From SAR92 clade bacterium (GTDB taxonomy: Bacteria; Pseudomonadota; Gammaproteobacteria; Pseudomonadales; Porticoccaceae): 6,557 nt of DNA. The first letter of the stretch is position 1. Each line of letters starts with the position of its first letter. Under the pieces are notes generated by a model. That model saw only the letters and a program-made list of their open reading frames with translations. It was not told where the DNA came from and did not search any database. The stretch covers positions 1 through 6,557 of the forward strand of contig JABBBF010000196.1 of assembly GCA_018607545.1 (NCBI GenBank). Reading direction: 5' to 3'. Below, one piece after another: positions 6,485 through 6,557 of this stretch. Both the position numbers and the translations under genes were made by a program.

Positions 6485-6557
6485 CTACTTAAGCAGAGCC
6501 AATACTGACTGAGACTGCTGGTTGGCCTGGGCCAACATTGCTGTACCGGCCTGCTGA
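6485..6557 (-). CDS. Flagellin, C-terminal end (partial)
   Basis: Flagellin is the filament subunit exported by the flagellar type III system. Read on the minus strand, 6557 to 6485 gives 23 complete codons and a TAG stop. The residues include AMLAQANQQSQSVLALLK, matching the conserved flagellin C-terminal D0 helix (of the type ILAQAN...SVLxLL). The gene continues beyond the right edge, so total length, promoter and paralogue number cannot be seen. It is convergent with fliD and shares the bidirectional terminator at 6387-6419. The ending with Lys instead of the more common Arg or Gly is a minor variant. Symbol left empty because fliC and flaA/flaB naming cannot be decided. Confidence 0.9.
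   Translation of the reverse strand, partial: QQAGTAMLAQANQQSQSVLALLK

Overview
The window is a bacterial flagellar locus, probably from a gammaproteobacterium with a polar-type flagellum, perhaps marine. I infer this from the flgK-flgL-fliD content, the long HAP proteins rich in Ser, Ala and Thr, the moderate GC content (around 50 to 55 % by eye), and the match of the promoter box to the gammaproteobacterial FliA consensus. The genus cannot be named from the sequence alone.

Layout from left to right. Bases 1-149 are the last ~48 codons of a gene entering from the left; I do not recognise it, and flgJ is only a guess from position. After a 49-bp gap with a very strong Shine-Dalgarno comes flgK (199-3204, 1001 aa, hook-filament junction protein 1). 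Eleven bases later comes flgL (3216-4136, 306 aa, junction protein 2), whose Shine-Dalgarno overlaps the flgK stop. A 54-bp gap with an exact sigma-28 -10 box (GCCGATAA) precedes fliD (4191-6299, 702 aa, filament cap). Bases 6300-6484 are non-coding and hold a bidirectional rho-independent terminator and a second, weaker hairpin. The right edge (6485-6557, minus strand) is the C-terminal end of a flagellin gene that converges on fliD.

The genes form one assembly module. FlgK and FlgL are exported through the flagellar type III apparatus and cap the hook. FliD forms the cap under which flagellin monomers fold. The flagellin at the right edge is the filament subunit. FlgK, FlgL and FliD contain no cysteine. 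FlgK and FliD are much longer than the E. coli proteins, and the extra length lies in the middle, surface-exposed part, where internally duplicated modules and Flagellin-IN-like motifs can be seen.

I see no mobile element, CRISPR array, tRNA, rRNA or obviously new system. The points most worth a second look are: the fliD leader, where a hairpin could hide the Shine-Dalgarno in flgKL read-through RNA but not in RNA started at the sigma-28 promoter; the module duplications in FlgK and FliD; and the gene order, with fliD directly after flgL and flagellin convergent.
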